A stretch of DNA of 64,000 nucleotides from Magnetaquicoccus sp039908525 (lineage in GTDB: Bacteria > Pseudomonadota > Magnetococcia > Magnetococcales > Magnetaquicoccaceae): the NCBI GenBank assembly GCA_039908525.1, contig JAMOAY010000001.1:248001-312000 (forward strand), given 5' to 3'. Position 1 is the first letter of the stretch. Every line of letters begins with the position of its first letter. A program made the translations under genes and the position numbers. The notes beneath the pieces are model-generated. The model did not search any database, was not told where the DNA came from, and saw only the letters and a list, made by a program, of their open reading frames with translations. Below are positions 8,713 to 17,018 of this stretch, in pieces.

Positions 8713-9651
8713 ATGAAAATTGTCTTGCTGGCACGCAACCCCACCCTCTATTCCCACAAACGTCTGGTGGAGGCGGCGGAAAAACGCGGTCATCAGATCC
8801 AGGTGATCAATACCCTGCTGGTCTACATGAACATCACCTCCAACCGTCCGGAGATACGCTACAAGGGAGAGGTGCTGCGCGGTTTTGATGCGGTCATCCC
8901 CCGGATCGGCGCCTCCATCACCTTTTACGGGCTGGCCGTCCTGAACCAGTTCGAAATGACCGGTGTCTATCCGCTCAACAATGCGGAATCCATTGCCCGC
9001 TCCCGGGACAAGCTGCGCTGCATGCAGCTGCTGGCCCGCTCCGGGGTGGGCTTGCCGGTGACCGGTTTTGCCCATGCCACCCAGTTTACCGAGGATCTGA
9101 TCGATATGGTGGGCGGCACGCCGATTGTCATCAAACTGCTGGAGGGCACCCAGGGGATCGGTGTGGTGCTGGCAGAGACCCCCCGTTCCGCCAAAAGCGT
9201 CATCGAGGCCTTCCGCGGCATCCATGCCAACATTCTGGTGCAGGAGTACATCCGGGAGGCGGGTTCGTCCGACATCCGATGTCTGGTGATCGGTGATCGG
9301 GTGGTGGCGGCCATCCAAAGGAACGGAGCGATCGGCGATTTTCGCTCCAACCTGCACCGGGGCGGAACGGCCACCACCGTTCGCATCACCCCGGAAGAGC
9401 GGGCAACCGCCGTGCGATCGGCCAAACTGATGGGACTCTCGGTGGCCGGGGTGGATCTGTTGCGTTCCAACCATGGACCGGTGGTGTTGGAGGTCAACTC
9501 CTCACCGGGATTGGAAGGGCTCGAAACGGCCACCGGCATTGACGTGGCCGGCAAAATCATCGAATTTCTGGAAAAAAAGGTCAAATCCCGTCCGAAAAAC
9601 ATCCCGCCCGCCGAGCCGCAATCTCCCCCGCGCCCGGCCAGGAAACGGTAG
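8713..9651 (+). CDS. rimK: RimK-family ATP-grasp glutamate ligase
   Basis: A 312-residue ATP-grasp enzyme. RimK adds glutamates to the C terminus of ribosomal protein S6. Family signatures include the N-terminal MKIVLLARNPTLYSHKRL, AVIPRIGASITFYG (about 58), KLLEGTQGIGVVLAET (about 141), LVQEYIREAGSSDIRCLVIG, and the metal-binding ATP-grasp end VVLEVNSSPGLEGLE (about 258). The C-terminal 20 residues are basic and Pro-rich. It is preceded by rimB and runs convergently into cheR with one base between stop codons. The putative substrate gene rpsF lies 4 kb away in this window. Confidence 0.93.
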   Translation: MKIVLLARNPTLYSHKRLVEAAEKRGHQIQVINTLLVYMNITSNRPEIRYKGEVLRGFDAVIPRIGASITFYGLAVLNQFEMTGVYPLNNAESIARSRDKLRCMQLLARSGVGLPVTGFAHATQFTEDLIDMVGGTPIVIKLLEGTQGIGVVLAETPRSAKSVIEAFRGIHANILVQEYIREAGSSDIRCLVIGDRVVAAIQRNGAIGDFRSNLHRGGTATTVRITPEERATAVRSAKLMGLSVAGVDLLRSNHGPVVLEVNSSPGLEGLETATGIDVAGKIIEFLEKKVKSRPKNIPPAEPQSPPRPARKR

Positions 9652-9652
9652 C

Positions 9653-10528
9653 TCAATGGGGCATTCGGTAAACCGAGGCGGCCGACGAAACGAGGGGCAC
9701 CCGCAAACCTTGAAGGTTTTCCGATCGCCCCAGAAAAAGGTAACCGCCCGGTGACATGTAATGACAAAACTTATTAACCAGTTTGGCCTGGGTGGAACGA
9801 TCAAAATGGTTGATCACGTTGCGACAGAAGATCACATCCATCTGTTCGCGCAGCCCAAAATCGGCATCCATGATGTTCAGATGGCGGAATTTTACCATGG
9901 CACGCAGCTCCGGCCCGACGCGGACCAGACGTTTGCCGGGATCCCTGCTCTTCAGAAGGTATTTTTGTTTTAATTCCATCGAGATGGGTGCCACCTTCTC
10001 CATGCTGTAGACGGCCGTGGAGGCCGTCGTCAACGCCCGTTTGGAGAGATCGGTGGCCAGGATCCGGGCCTTGAACTGGATGCCTGGATAGTGCCGCGAG
10101 AACTCATGAAGGACCATGGCCAGGGTATAGGTCTCCTCGCCGGTGGCACACCCCACACTCCAGATCATGAAATCCCGGGAGATGCCAGCTCCCAGCTCCT
10201 TGATCAGCTCCGGCACGGCGGTTTGCACCATGTATTCGAAGTGCTCCGCGTCCTGGAAGAAGTCGGTCTCATGGGTGGTCACCACATCGACAAACTGGGT
10301 CAGCTCCTCCCCCGAATGTCCGCTGCCCAGCAACCAGTCGACATACTCTTTGGAGGAGTGACGACCAACCTGCCGCAGCCGTTCCTGGATCCGGGCCGCA
10401 AGCAGTGGTTTTTTGGCAAGGGGCACCTCGATACCGCACTGTGCATAGACAAACGCGACCAGACGGTGGAAATCCTTGTCCGAGAGGCCAGCATGGTGCT
10501 CCTGCTCTCTGGAGAAAGGGTTTTTCAT
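9653..10528 (-). CDS. cheR: CheR-type chemoreceptor glutamate methyltransferase
   Basis: A 291-residue S-adenosylmethionine-dependent methyltransferase of the CheR family, which methylates chemoreceptors. The N-terminal helical CheR_N domain (about 15-75) is followed by the catalytic domain. The latter has VVTTHETDFFQDAEHF (about 88-103), the SAM-binding loop WSVGCATGEETYTLAM (about 132), ATDLSKRAL, and FCRNVINHFDR with YLFLGRSE near the end. It stands alone: no cheB or receptor gene is beside it, so which chemosensory system it serves is open. Repeat copy 2 lies upstream of its start. Confidence 0.93.
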   Translation of the reverse strand: MKNPFSREQEHHAGLSDKDFHRLVAFVYAQCGIEVPLAKKPLLAARIQERLRQVGRHSSKEYVDWLLGSGHSGEELTQFVDVVTTHETDFFQDAEHFEYMVQTAVPELIKELGAGISRDFMIWSVGCATGEETYTLAMVLHEFSRHYPGIQFKARILATDLSKRALTTASTAVYSMEKVAPISMELKQKYLLKSRDPGKRLVRVGPELRAMVKFRHLNIMDADFGLREQMDVIFCRNVINHFDRSTQAKLVNKFCHYMSPGGYLFLGRSENLQGLRVPLVSSAASVYRMPH

Positions 10529-10705
10529 CGGATGAATTCCTCCATGCCGGTGTAGGGGGAAAAGCGCGGCCGTTCGTGGTGGGTAGACGATCTGCTTCCG
10601 TCACAGTGCCACGCGCAGGGGCGGACAGGGAAGCGCCGTGCCCCGCAAATTAACACCCTGATTGTGCTGTGGTCAAGCACTTGTTGCTCGGGGGCGACCG
10701 ACCGG

Positions 10706-11171
10706 GGCAGGGCAATCGCATTTGAAATACAAGTTTAATGGGGTCCAGGGGAGATTATCTCCCCTGGCGGGTCCAGGGCGGAGCCCTGGTGGGGTGCAGG
10801 GGCGAAGCCCATGCATGAATGCGCGCTTTCACCGAAGCCCATTGGCGCAGCCAATGGGCGCCGCGCGCACAAAACCTGCCCCGCAGGGGCAGACTCCGGG
10901 AGGGCGGCAGCCCGACCTTTACCCCTGCAGACTGGAAAGGTTTTTCTTGGATGCGATGGGATGGCTGACCAATATCACAGACGGGGAACATCCTGAACGC
11001 ATCACAACCGACACGGTGCGAGTCGGGCTGCCGCCCTCCAGAAGTGCCCCTGCGGGGCGTTTTGGGCGCGTTGCGCAAATTTTCTGCGAAAATTTGCTTT
11101 GTGAAATCGCGCCCGATCAGCAGGGCTCCGCCCTGCACCCGCCAGGGGGGTGACCCCCCTGGACCCGCAAT
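10706..11171. repeat. Composite palindromic repeat, long copy 2
   Basis: Lies between cheR and fmdB and explains most of this 690-base gap; bases 10529-10705 show no other feature. The left end GGCAGGGCAATC also starts copy 3 at 17512. The left half holds AGGGGAGATTATCTCCCCT, CCAGGGCGGAGCCCTGG, a hairpin module and GGAGGGCGGCAGCCCGAC. The core is about 10915-11027. The right half is the inverted series: GTCGGGCTGCCGCCCTCC, a GCGAAAATTTGC-type stem and CAGGGCTCCGCCCTG. The core (CTGCAGACTGGAAAGGTT) differs from copies 1 and 3 but matches the half copy at 52508. Confidence 0.85.
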
Positions 11172-11216
11172 CATGAAAGACTAAGAGAGAGGGGTGTGGT
11201 CTGCGACAACCCTCTT

Positions 11217-11444
11217 TCAGCGGCCCAGGCTGCACATGCCGCTGCCACAACCACCCGTGGCACAGGAGGGTGGCGGCGCGGCACTCTGCCGGGAACCACC
11301 GCTGCCAATACCACCGGTGGAGAGAACCTTGCGCACCCTCTGCGCGCCGCACTCAGGACAGACCCGAACCGGCGGAGCCGACATCGGATGATCCACCTCG
11401 AAACCAACACCACACCCATCGCACTTGTAATCGTAAAGAGCCAT
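11217..11444 (-). CDS. FmdB-family zinc ribbon protein
   Basis: A 75-residue protein with the FmdB-type zinc ribbon at the N terminus: MALYDYKCDGCG, then CPECGAQRVRKVLSTGG, giving two CxxC pairs at about residues 8-11 and 34-37. The Gly/Ser-rich tail has a second cysteine cluster (CATGGCGSGMC), as in many family members. The role of the family is poorly defined. CAGGAG stands six bases before the ATG. It is the last gene of the rpsF-priB-rpsR-DUF2232-rplI block, 23 bases after rplI. Confidence 0.88.
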   Translation of the reverse strand: MALYDYKCDGCGVGFEVDHPMSAPPVRVCPECGAQRVRKVLSTGGIGSGGSRQSAAPPPSCATGGCGSGMCSLGR

Positions 11445-11467
11445 GATCGTCTCCTGTCCGTAAACGG

Positions 11468-11920
11468 TCAGCGGGTGGTACGGCGGGTGATCGATACCGT
11501 CACCTCCGGGATGACATCCGGATGCAGGCGGATGCGCACCCGATGATCCCCCAGGGTACGAATCGGCTTGGGCACATCGATCGTGCTGCGCGGCACATCG
11601 ATGCCCTGATCCTGGAAGAAAGAGGCAATATCACCGTTGGTGACCGAACCGAACAGCTTGTCCGAAGAACCGGCCGGCCGATCCAGAACCACCGTCACCT
11701 CACGGATGCGGGCCGCCAACTCCTCTGCTCCCCGCTTGATCTCTTCCTGACGCGCCTCGAACGCCGCCCGCTCCGCCTCAAAGCGGGCCCGGTTGACAGG
11801 GGTCGCCGGCAGGGCCTTGCCCTGAGGGATCAAGAAGTTGCGACCATAGCCGTTGCGCACCTTGACAACGGCGCCAAGATCGCCCAGCTTCCCCAACTTT
11901 TCAAGCAAAATCAATTCCAT
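11468..11920 (-). CDS. rplI: 50S ribosomal protein bL9
   Basis: A 150-residue bL9 of normal length. The N-terminal domain signature is plain: MELILLEKLGKLGDLGAVVKV with VRNGYGRNFLIPQGKA. The middle is the expected charged connecting helix, and the C-terminal domain ends with RIRLHPDVIPEVTVSI. The ribosome site GGGAG lies before the ATG, and the gene starts six bases after the DUF2232 stop, so it is co-transcribed with the S6/S18 block. Confidence 0.98.
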   Translation of the reverse strand: MELILLEKLGKLGDLGAVVKVRNGYGRNFLIPQGKALPATPVNRARFEAERAAFEARQEEIKRGAEELAARIREVTVVLDRPAGSSDKLFGSVTNGDIASFFQDQGIDVPRSTIDVPKPIRTLGDHRVRIRLHPDVIPEVTVSITRRTTR

Positions 11921-11926
11921 CGTGAG

Positions 11927-12940
11927 TCATCTCCCGGAAGGGGTTTGCCCTTCTCTGTTGTGAAAAAAGCGCAGACGAAAATCGATCCAGGTATCAAACA
12001 GGCCGATCAAAAGCACCAGCAGAACCATTCCCGTCCAGAAAAACAGGGCAGTAAAAAGCACACCACGCGCAAACCCGCCCACATTGTACCATTGCAGGGC
12101 CCGCTGGATAATGGCCAGACCCTGAAAAAAATAGGGCATGGCCAGGAATATGCCCCAGTTGATGCCCAAATGCCGCAGCGCCCCATGGCCGAACATGGCC
12201 AACAGGCCCATGGCGATCACCATCCACACCAGCGCGAACGGCAACCGCATCTCGGTCAGCACCTCATCGGCAATCCGCCGCTCTCCCCAGCGACCGATCA
12301 GGGAACGGGCCACCAACAGGTTGCCTACCTGGATCAGGAACCAGCTGGTCAGCACCATGGCCGGCAACAACAGACTGACCAGGGCAATGAGCCGATCCAG
12401 GCTGGTGCGAAACTCTGCCAGAGGGACGGCCCCCATACCACGGGCGGTGAGCGCCGTCAGCACCTCCTCTTTCAAACCATCCATCTCCCGGGCGAGGGAG
12501 GCGGGCATGTCCACCCCGCCCAGCATGGCCCAACCCAGGAGAGCGAGCAGGACCAGGTTGCCCGTCAGGAAAGCCACCAAGGCGACCTGACTGGTGCGCC
12601 AACCGGCACGCAACATCCCGGCCGCCAGCAGGGGAAAGCTCGCAAAGAGCAGAAAAACGGCCAGAGGAAAAAGCGCGCCACCACCGACCCACCCGGCACA
12701 GACCAGCAGGACGGCAACCGCCATCCAGCCCGCCCGATTGCCGCAACGCAGGGCCACCAACAACAGCGGCAAAGGCATGGCCGCCTGTATGGGGGTCAGC
12801 AACGGAAACCACAACGGCAGCAGCAACAGACCGGCGGACAACAGCCCGGCCGGGAGCGGGTGCGCAGTAATTCTGTTCAGCATGACTGTCTCAAAACGGC
12901 TTCGCTCATCCTGGCCTTGATCGTCAGCGCCTGTTGACAT
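11927..12940 (-). CDS. DUF2232 (YybS-like) membrane protein
   Basis: A 337-residue multi-pass inner-membrane protein of the DUF2232 family, whose function is not established. About eight hydrophobic segments are visible, including LLSAGLLLLPLWFPLLTP near residue 35 and WGIFLAMPYFFQGLAIIQRAL near 270. Many proteobacteria carry this family between rpsR and rplI, as here. The start is uncertain: no good ribosome site precedes 12940, and an internal Met near residue 20 (12883) would fit as well. Confidence 0.85.
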   Translation of the reverse strand: MSTGADDQGQDERSRFETVMLNRITAHPLPAGLLSAGLLLLPLWFPLLTPIQAAMPLPLLLVALRCGNRAGWMAVAVLLVCAGWVGGGALFPLAVFLLFASFPLLAAGMLRAGWRTSQVALVAFLTGNLVLLALLGWAMLGGVDMPASLAREMDGLKEEVLTALTARGMGAVPLAEFRTSLDRLIALVSLLLPAMVLTSWFLIQVGNLLVARSLIGRWGERRIADEVLTEMRLPFALVWMVIAMGLLAMFGHGALRHLGINWGIFLAMPYFFQGLAIIQRALQWYNVGGFARGVLFTALFFWTGMVLLVLLIGLFDTWIDFRLRFFHNREGQTPSGR

Positions 12941-12954
12941 GCAAAATTTTTTGC

Positions 12955-13060
12955 CGGAGTCCGGGGACCGTTTCGGGGGGCTTTGCCCTGAAACGGTCGG
13001 CGGGGCTTAAGCCCCGCACCCCGCCAGGAGGGGATGATCCCCTCCTGGACCTCCCCGACA
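12955..13060. repeat. Short palindromic repeat cluster between rpsR and DUF2232 gene
   Basis: A run of GC-rich inverted repeats inside the ribosomal operon: CCGTTTC..GAAACGG, CGGGGCTTAAGCCCCG and CCAGGAGGGGATGATCCCCTCCTGG-type arms. The pattern (palindrome, spacer CGCCAG, palindrome, GGACC) is that of the shorter members of the composite repeat family. As RNA it would form strong hairpins between rpsR and the DUF2232 gene. Confidence 0.75.
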
Positions 13061-13096
13061 GTTTTACCGACAAAAACAGATAGAAGTCAACACGCC

Positions 13097-13411
13097 CTAG
13101 GCAACCAGATGGGGCAGCAGGGCGATGTTGCGCGACCGTTTGATGGCCTTGCTCAGGTGCCGCTGATGGGGTGCACACACGCCGGTGATGCGGCTGGGCA
13201 CCATTTTTCCCCGCTCGGTTATAAAACGCAAGAGCAATTTTGGGTCTTTGTAATCGATGGCGACCGTCTTGTCCGCACAGAAAAGGCAGACCTTCCGGCG
13301 ACGCAGAAAGGGGCGACGAAAACCGGCAGAGGGCCGGGCCCCGCCCTCTCCGCCCGATTCACCAGACCGGGAGGGCGCGTTGGATGACTCGGCAGAAGCA
13401 TAGTCGGACAT
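13097..13411 (-). CDS. rpsR: 30S ribosomal protein bS18
   Basis: A 104-residue bS18. The conserved body starts at RRPFLRRRKVCLFCADK (about residue 32) and runs through IDYKDPKLLLRFITERGK and the RNA-binding end RITGVCAPHQRHLSKAIKRSR. Compared with the usual 75-residue form it has about 25 extra N-terminal residues rich in Ser, Gly, Ala and Glu, probably disordered. AAAGGAA precedes the ATG. It is third in the rpsF-priB-rpsR order. Confidence 0.98.
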   Translation of the reverse strand: MSDYASAESSNAPSRSGESGGEGGARPSAGFRRPFLRRRKVCLFCADKTVAIDYKDPKLLLRFITERGKMVPSRITGVCAPHQRHLSKAIKRSRNIALLPHLVA

Positions 13412-13482
13412 GGGGTGTAGATTCCTTTCATGGAGACAGAATTAATAAAATACCCGGCGGTGCAAGGCTGTTTTGTCAGGGG

Positions 13483-13863
13483 TCATCCCGTCGGGGATGG
13501 AGGTGCGGAGCCCGTATCCCGTTCGAAGCACCAGATCCGCTGCGCCAGCAACTCGGTGGGGCCCCAGCGCACCTTGCCATCCCGAATCCAGCGTTTCTGG
13601 TTCAGGCAGCCCTCCACATGCAGTGGTGTCCCCTGGGTCAGGGGACGGCACTGCTCGGCCAACGGCCCCAGAGCCAGCACCGGCATGCGCAGTTCGATGC
13701 GCTGCAGGGGATCCACAGCCGACTCCTGAGAGAGGTGCTCCATGCACAGATGGGCCACCAGGCGACCGGCCGGGGTCACGCGGAATTCCGGGGGTGTCAC
13801 CAGCGTCCCCTCCAGAACCATGCGGTTGACCTGGCATGGCGGCGTGGGGGGCGTTGACAACAC
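13483..13863 (-). CDS. priB: Primosomal replication protein N (PriB-like)
   Basis: A 126-residue OB-fold protein. PriB takes part in replication restart by binding ssDNA and the PriA helicase. The N-terminal NRMVLEGTLVTPPEFRVTPAG fits the OB-fold start of PriB, and the position between rpsF and rpsR is the classic location. The GTG start at 13863 overlaps the rpsF stop by one base (TAGTG), implying translational coupling. The sequence is divergent, so the name rests partly on gene order. The Pro/Ser-rich last residues look disordered. Confidence 0.8.
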   Translation of the reverse strand: MLSTPPTPPCQVNRMVLEGTLVTPPEFRVTPAGRLVAHLCMEHLSQESAVDPLQRIELRMPVLALGPLAEQCRPLTQGTPLHVEGCLNQKRWIRDGKVRWGPTELLAQRIWCFERDTGSAPPSPTG

Positions 13864-14279
13864 TATGCATTCTCGAAGGCGTTGATGGCGGCGGCGGCCT
13901 CTTCTTCCTCATTGGCCAACACACCACCCGTCGGCGCATCCCCCTCCGGGCGTTTGTCCTCGAAGGGCACCAGCGGCGAAGGACCTGTCTTGGGTTTGCG
14001 CACCGAGATGGTCTGGTATTTCAGGACATCTTCGTTGATCTTCAGCCAGGCCTCCAGCGTGGCCACCAGGGGCCCTCCCCCCTCGATCACGTGGAAGACA
14101 TAGAAGCCCTTGTTCGTCTTCTTGACGATGTAGGCCAGTTGGCGGCGCCCCCACAGCTCGGTCTCCAGGATGGTGCCGCCCTGCGCGGCGACAATCTCGG
14201 CGACACGCTTGTTGATCTGCTCCACTTGTTCGGTGGAGAGGTCGGGACGTAGAATGTAGATGGACTCGTAAAAAGCCAC
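13863..14279 (-). CDS. rpsF: 30S ribosomal protein bS6
   Basis: A 138-residue bS6. The start chosen is a GTG (reading VAFYESIYILRPDLS) because AGGAGG lies five bases upstream; a longer reading frame further upstream lacks such a site. The body shows ELWGRRQLAYIVKKTNKGFYV, typical of S6. The C-terminal 40 residues are an acidic tail with a run of four Glu and then AAAAINAFENA, so the protein ends in Ala instead of glutamates. rimK in this window encodes the ligase that extends S6 tails in other bacteria. Confidence 0.97.
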   Translation of the reverse strand: MAFYESIYILRPDLSTEQVEQINKRVAEIVAAQGGTILETELWGRRQLAYIVKKTNKGFYVFHVIEGGGPLVATLEAWLKINEDVLKYQTISVRKPKTGPSPLVPFEDKRPEGDAPTGGVLANEEEEAAAAINAFENA

Positions 14280-14401
14280 AGTGCCTCCTTTCGGCTTGCG
14301 TAATAAAACGGGTTCCGTTTTTGGTCTCCCCTCTTGGCAGACCCCAACCCGGAACAAAACAGCCCCGGCCACCACCGTGCCCGGAGCAAGGAAGAGGGCT
14401 C

Positions 14402-15244
14402 ATGCACAAAAAGCACGTCAGTATAACAGGACTGTCCACCAAAAATCAAGAGACGATTCCACTGCTCCTGCCAGAAAGATCGGCGGAGGCGTCGGGCGTG
14501 CAGGTTTTTTTCACCACCCGTCGGGGAGGAGTCAGTCAGGGAAGCCACGCCAGCCTCAATCTGGCGGAACATGTCGGGGATGATCCCGTCCGGGTTGCCC
14601 GCAACCGGGCCATGCTGGAAGCGGTGTGGAGCGGCAAGGTCCGGCAGGTCTGTTATCTCAATCAGGTACACGGCGCCACGACCGTGGTGTTGGAGGGGGC
14701 ACCCGGCGCACGGCAACCACCGAACGCGGATGCCTGGGCGACCAGGCAGACAGGCCTTCTGCTGGCCATCATGACGGCCGACTGTGCACCGGTCCTGTTC
14801 GCCGACGCCACGGCCCGCGTGATCGGCGCAGCCCATGCCGGCTGGCGGGGGGGGCTGGAGGGCGTTCTGGAGTCCTGTCTGCAGAGCATGTGCCGCCTGG
14901 GGGCCCAACCGGCACGGATCATCGGCTGGATCGGACCCTGCATCCGCAGGCAATCCTACTCCGTAGACATTGATTTCCAAACAGCTTTTGCCAAACACGG
15001 GGATAAAGTTGCGTTGGGATATAAAAAATTCTTTTCAGAACAAAATTATACTGGTACACTGCAGTTCGATTTGCCCGGATACTTGCAGGAGAGGTTGCTT
15101 TTTTTTGGTCTACAAAGAGAGAGAATACATGATGTCGAACTGTGCACCTACTCGGAAAACGATGAATTTTTCAGTCACAGGCGCTCCACGCAGCAGGGTC
15201 TCGCACCCTGCGGCAGGCAGATCGGCGGCATCTTCCTGGAGTAG
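14402..15244 (+). CDS. pgeF: Peptidoglycan editing factor PgeF (YfiH/laccase-domain family)
   Basis: A 280-residue protein of the Cu-oxidase_4/YfiH family. PgeF removes wrongly incorporated L-Ser from peptidoglycan precursors; older annotations call it polyphenol oxidase. The key metal-site motifs are present: LNQVHGATTVV, MTADCAPVLFAD, AHAGWRGGLEGVLE, IGPCIRRQSY and CTYSENDEFFSHRR near the end. The start at 14402 is preferred (AAGGAAG ahead of the ATG); it is divergent from rpsF. The stretch 14960-15140 is clearly more AT-rich than the rest of the gene. Its 3' end overlaps the start region of the lytic transglycosylase. Confidence 0.92.
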   Translation: MHKKHVSITGLSTKNQETIPLLLPERSAEASGVQVFFTTRRGGVSQGSHASLNLAEHVGDDPVRVARNRAMLEAVWSGKVRQVCYLNQVHGATTVVLEGAPGARQPPNADAWATRQTGLLLAIMTADCAPVLFADATARVIGAAHAGWRGGLEGVLESCLQSMCRLGAQPARIIGWIGPCIRRQSYSVDIDFQTAFAKHGDKVALGYKKFFSEQNYTGTLQFDLPGYLQERLLFFGLQRERIHDVELCTYSENDEFFSHRRSTQQGLAPCGRQIGGIFLE

Positions 15245-16043
15245 TCGGTGGTTGCTTTTTTCAGGCGCGTTGATTCTGATGTGGGGAACGGCATCACCGG
15301 TCTGGGCCAACCCACCCAAACTGAGCGCCCTCATCGGCCAAGTCGCCCAACAGGAGGGGCTGGACCCCAACCTTCTGAAGGCGGTGGTGGCCATTGAGTC
15401 CAAGTTCGATCCCACCTCCGTCTCCAACCGGGGTGCTGCCGGACTGATGCAGCTCATGCCGGAGACGGCGAGGTTGTTGGGTGTCAAGAACCGCTTCAAC
15501 CCGGAACAAAATCTGCGCGGTGGGGCCCGTTATCTTCGACAGATGATGGAGTTGTACCCCGACGATCTGGCCCTGGCCCTGGCGGCTTACAACGCGGGCC
15601 CTTCGACGGTCAGCCGCTTCGGCGGTGTACCGCCCTTCCCGGCCACCAAGCGATATATCGACAACGTCCTCGATTATTTCGCAAAAGCCGTGCCAGGAAG
15701 CAACCAGTCTCCGCGCAGGGTCCACCACGCGCGCAAGAAACTCAACAGCGACTCCCCTTACCAGGCCGATGGCTATCAGCGGGTCGTGCGTCTGCTGGGG
15801 GATGATGAAGATGGCCAGGAGGTTCCCTCTCTCCGCGCGCCCCGCCCCAATCCGGCACCCAAGGCCGTGCACACCAAGAGCGGGCGTCAGCGCCAGCCCA
15901 TTCGGGCAACGGCCTCTTCCGAGTCGACCCACGCCTCACGGTTGATCCCCTATGTCTCGGCTCGCCCTGCGGGCAGGAACATCCAGGCGAAGAATACGCA
16001 GGGCAGGTCCGAGGAGATCCCCATTGTGATCCTGCGGCGCTAG
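15132..16043 (+). CDS. Lytic murein transglycosylase, SLT domain
   Basis: A cell-wall enzyme that cleaves the glycan strand. The SLT domain spans roughly the 110 residues after the signal peptide: IGQVAQQEGLDPNLLKAVVA, the catalytic Glu in IESKFDP, GAAGLMQLMPETA, then ALAAYNAGPSTVSR and the ending KRYIDNVLDYF. The export signal is the hydrophobic stretch LLFSGALILMWGTASPVWA. The start is uncertain: ATG at 15132 overlaps pgeF by 113 bases and gives an unusually long leader, while a TTG just after the pgeF stop would give a normal one. The C-terminal 120 residues are basic, Pro-rich and low in complexity. Overlap with pgeF links two peptidoglycan functions. Confidence 0.88.
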   Translation: MSNCAPTRKTMNFSVTGAPRSRVSHPAAGRSAASSWSSRWLLFSGALILMWGTASPVWANPPKLSALIGQVAQQEGLDPNLLKAVVAIESKFDPTSVSNRGAAGLMQLMPETARLLGVKNRFNPEQNLRGGARYLRQMMELYPDDLALALAAYNAGPSTVSRFGGVPPFPATKRYIDNVLDYFAKAVPGSNQSPRRVHHARKKLNSDSPYQADGYQRVVRLLGDDEDGQEVPSLRAPRPNPAPKAVHTKSGRQRQPIRATASSESTHASRLIPYVSARPAGRNIQAKNTQGRSEEIPIVILRR

Positions 16044-16168
16044 TCATGTCCCCACGCGGCCTAAACCCATTGCGAGCGAAAATCATGCCAGGTATTCAAC
16101 CACCCCTTTTTGCACGGGGGGTGGGGTCCGGGCATCTCCCTGATCCCCTGTCTCTTCCTGTTTGAATC

Positions 16169-16465
16169 GTGCGTATCATCATTCTGTTACTGCTGGGTCT
16201 GGCAGCGGTTGGGGGTGTCGTCTACGGCATTCACCTCGTGTGGCGGGCTTTTTCTTCCTCTTCTCGTGGGGGGGCGGTGCCATTCTCTTTGCTGCCCGCC
16301 CCGTGGGACCGCAGGCTCTCCTGGTTGTTGTTCTGGGTGACCCTGTTGCTGCTGTTGTTGATGGTCGTGGATCGTCTGCAACTGGATGGGGAGAGTCCGG
16401 CTGACCTGACCGCACCGCCCCCCATGAAGGGTCGCGCAGCGCCGATTCCGGATCGTTATCGTTGA
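16169..16465 (+). CDS. Small two-segment membrane protein, unknown
   Basis: A 98-residue protein with two hydrophobic segments (residues 2-20 and about 50-67, the second a run of Leu and Val) and a short Pro-rich tail. No family was recognised. It follows the lytic transglycosylase by 125 bases on the same strand and starts with an ATG right after GTGC, without a clear ribosome site. Codon pattern is compatible with a real gene, but evidence is thin. Confidence 0.5.
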   Translation: MRIIILLLLGLAAVGGVVYGIHLVWRAFSSSSRGGAVPFSLLPAPWDRRLSWLLFWVTLLLLLLMVVDRLQLDGESPADLTAPPPMKGRAAPIPDRYR

Positions 16466-16494
16466 TCTTTTGATGGTTTTTAAACGACTGCGGA

Positions 16495-16869
16495 TTAACA
16501 GCCCAGACCGTCTTTCCACACCCGATATCGTGTCGCGAACAGGGTTTCCAACTCCCTGATCACCTCCGCATCTTCTGTGCCCATGATTTTTTTGAGCAAC
16601 AACCGGGAAGCCTCCTCCAGCAGGGAGAAGTCGGTATCGATCATGGGGTAGGATTTTTTGAGGCGTTTCAGGGCCATGACTGCAGACTCCCCATCCGGTC
16701 TGGGGAGGAGGATGGGTTCCTGTGGAATCGGGGGCTGTTCCTGGCGGGGGGGTTGGGAGTGTTGTGCCAGAAATTCCGCAAACAGGCGCACCATATGTCG
16801 TTCCGGTTGCTCCAGTTTTTGCCAGGCGGACAGCAACTGGTTTTTCTCCTGATCGTTGATGCGCAGCAT
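16495..16869 (-). CDS. Small helical protein, unknown
   Basis: A 124-residue cytoplasmic protein without recognised domain. The start at 16869 is chosen because GGGAG lies eight bases before it; a Met eight codons upstream lacks a site. Helical stretches (about 5-36 and 65-115) surround a Gln/Pro-rich middle (PPRQEQPPIPQEPILLPRP). Divergent from the copper chaperone gene, convergent with the small membrane protein. No function can be suggested. Confidence 0.6.
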   Translation of the reverse strand: MLRINDQEKNQLLSAWQKLEQPERHMVRLFAEFLAQHSQPPRQEQPPIPQEPILLPRPDGESAVMALKRLKKSYPMIDTDFSLLEEASRLLLKKIMGTEDAEVIRELETLFATRYRVWKDGLGC

Positions 16870-17018
16870 CGGTTTTTCTCCCTCGTGCGTCATGGTTTTG
16901 TCGGCAGCTGTCCACTCTTTGACGGGGCTGCGCGAAGAGTTTGGCCGGGTGGAACGGCGGGGGATCCGTACAATCTTTTTAGAAACATAGATACTTTCAG
17001 GAGGAAACACAAAGGGCC

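Noticed and set aside
11522..12937. A 471-residue plus-strand frame over rplI and the DUF2232 gene
   Set aside because: Gln/His-rich antisense shadow of two well-supported minus-strand genes.
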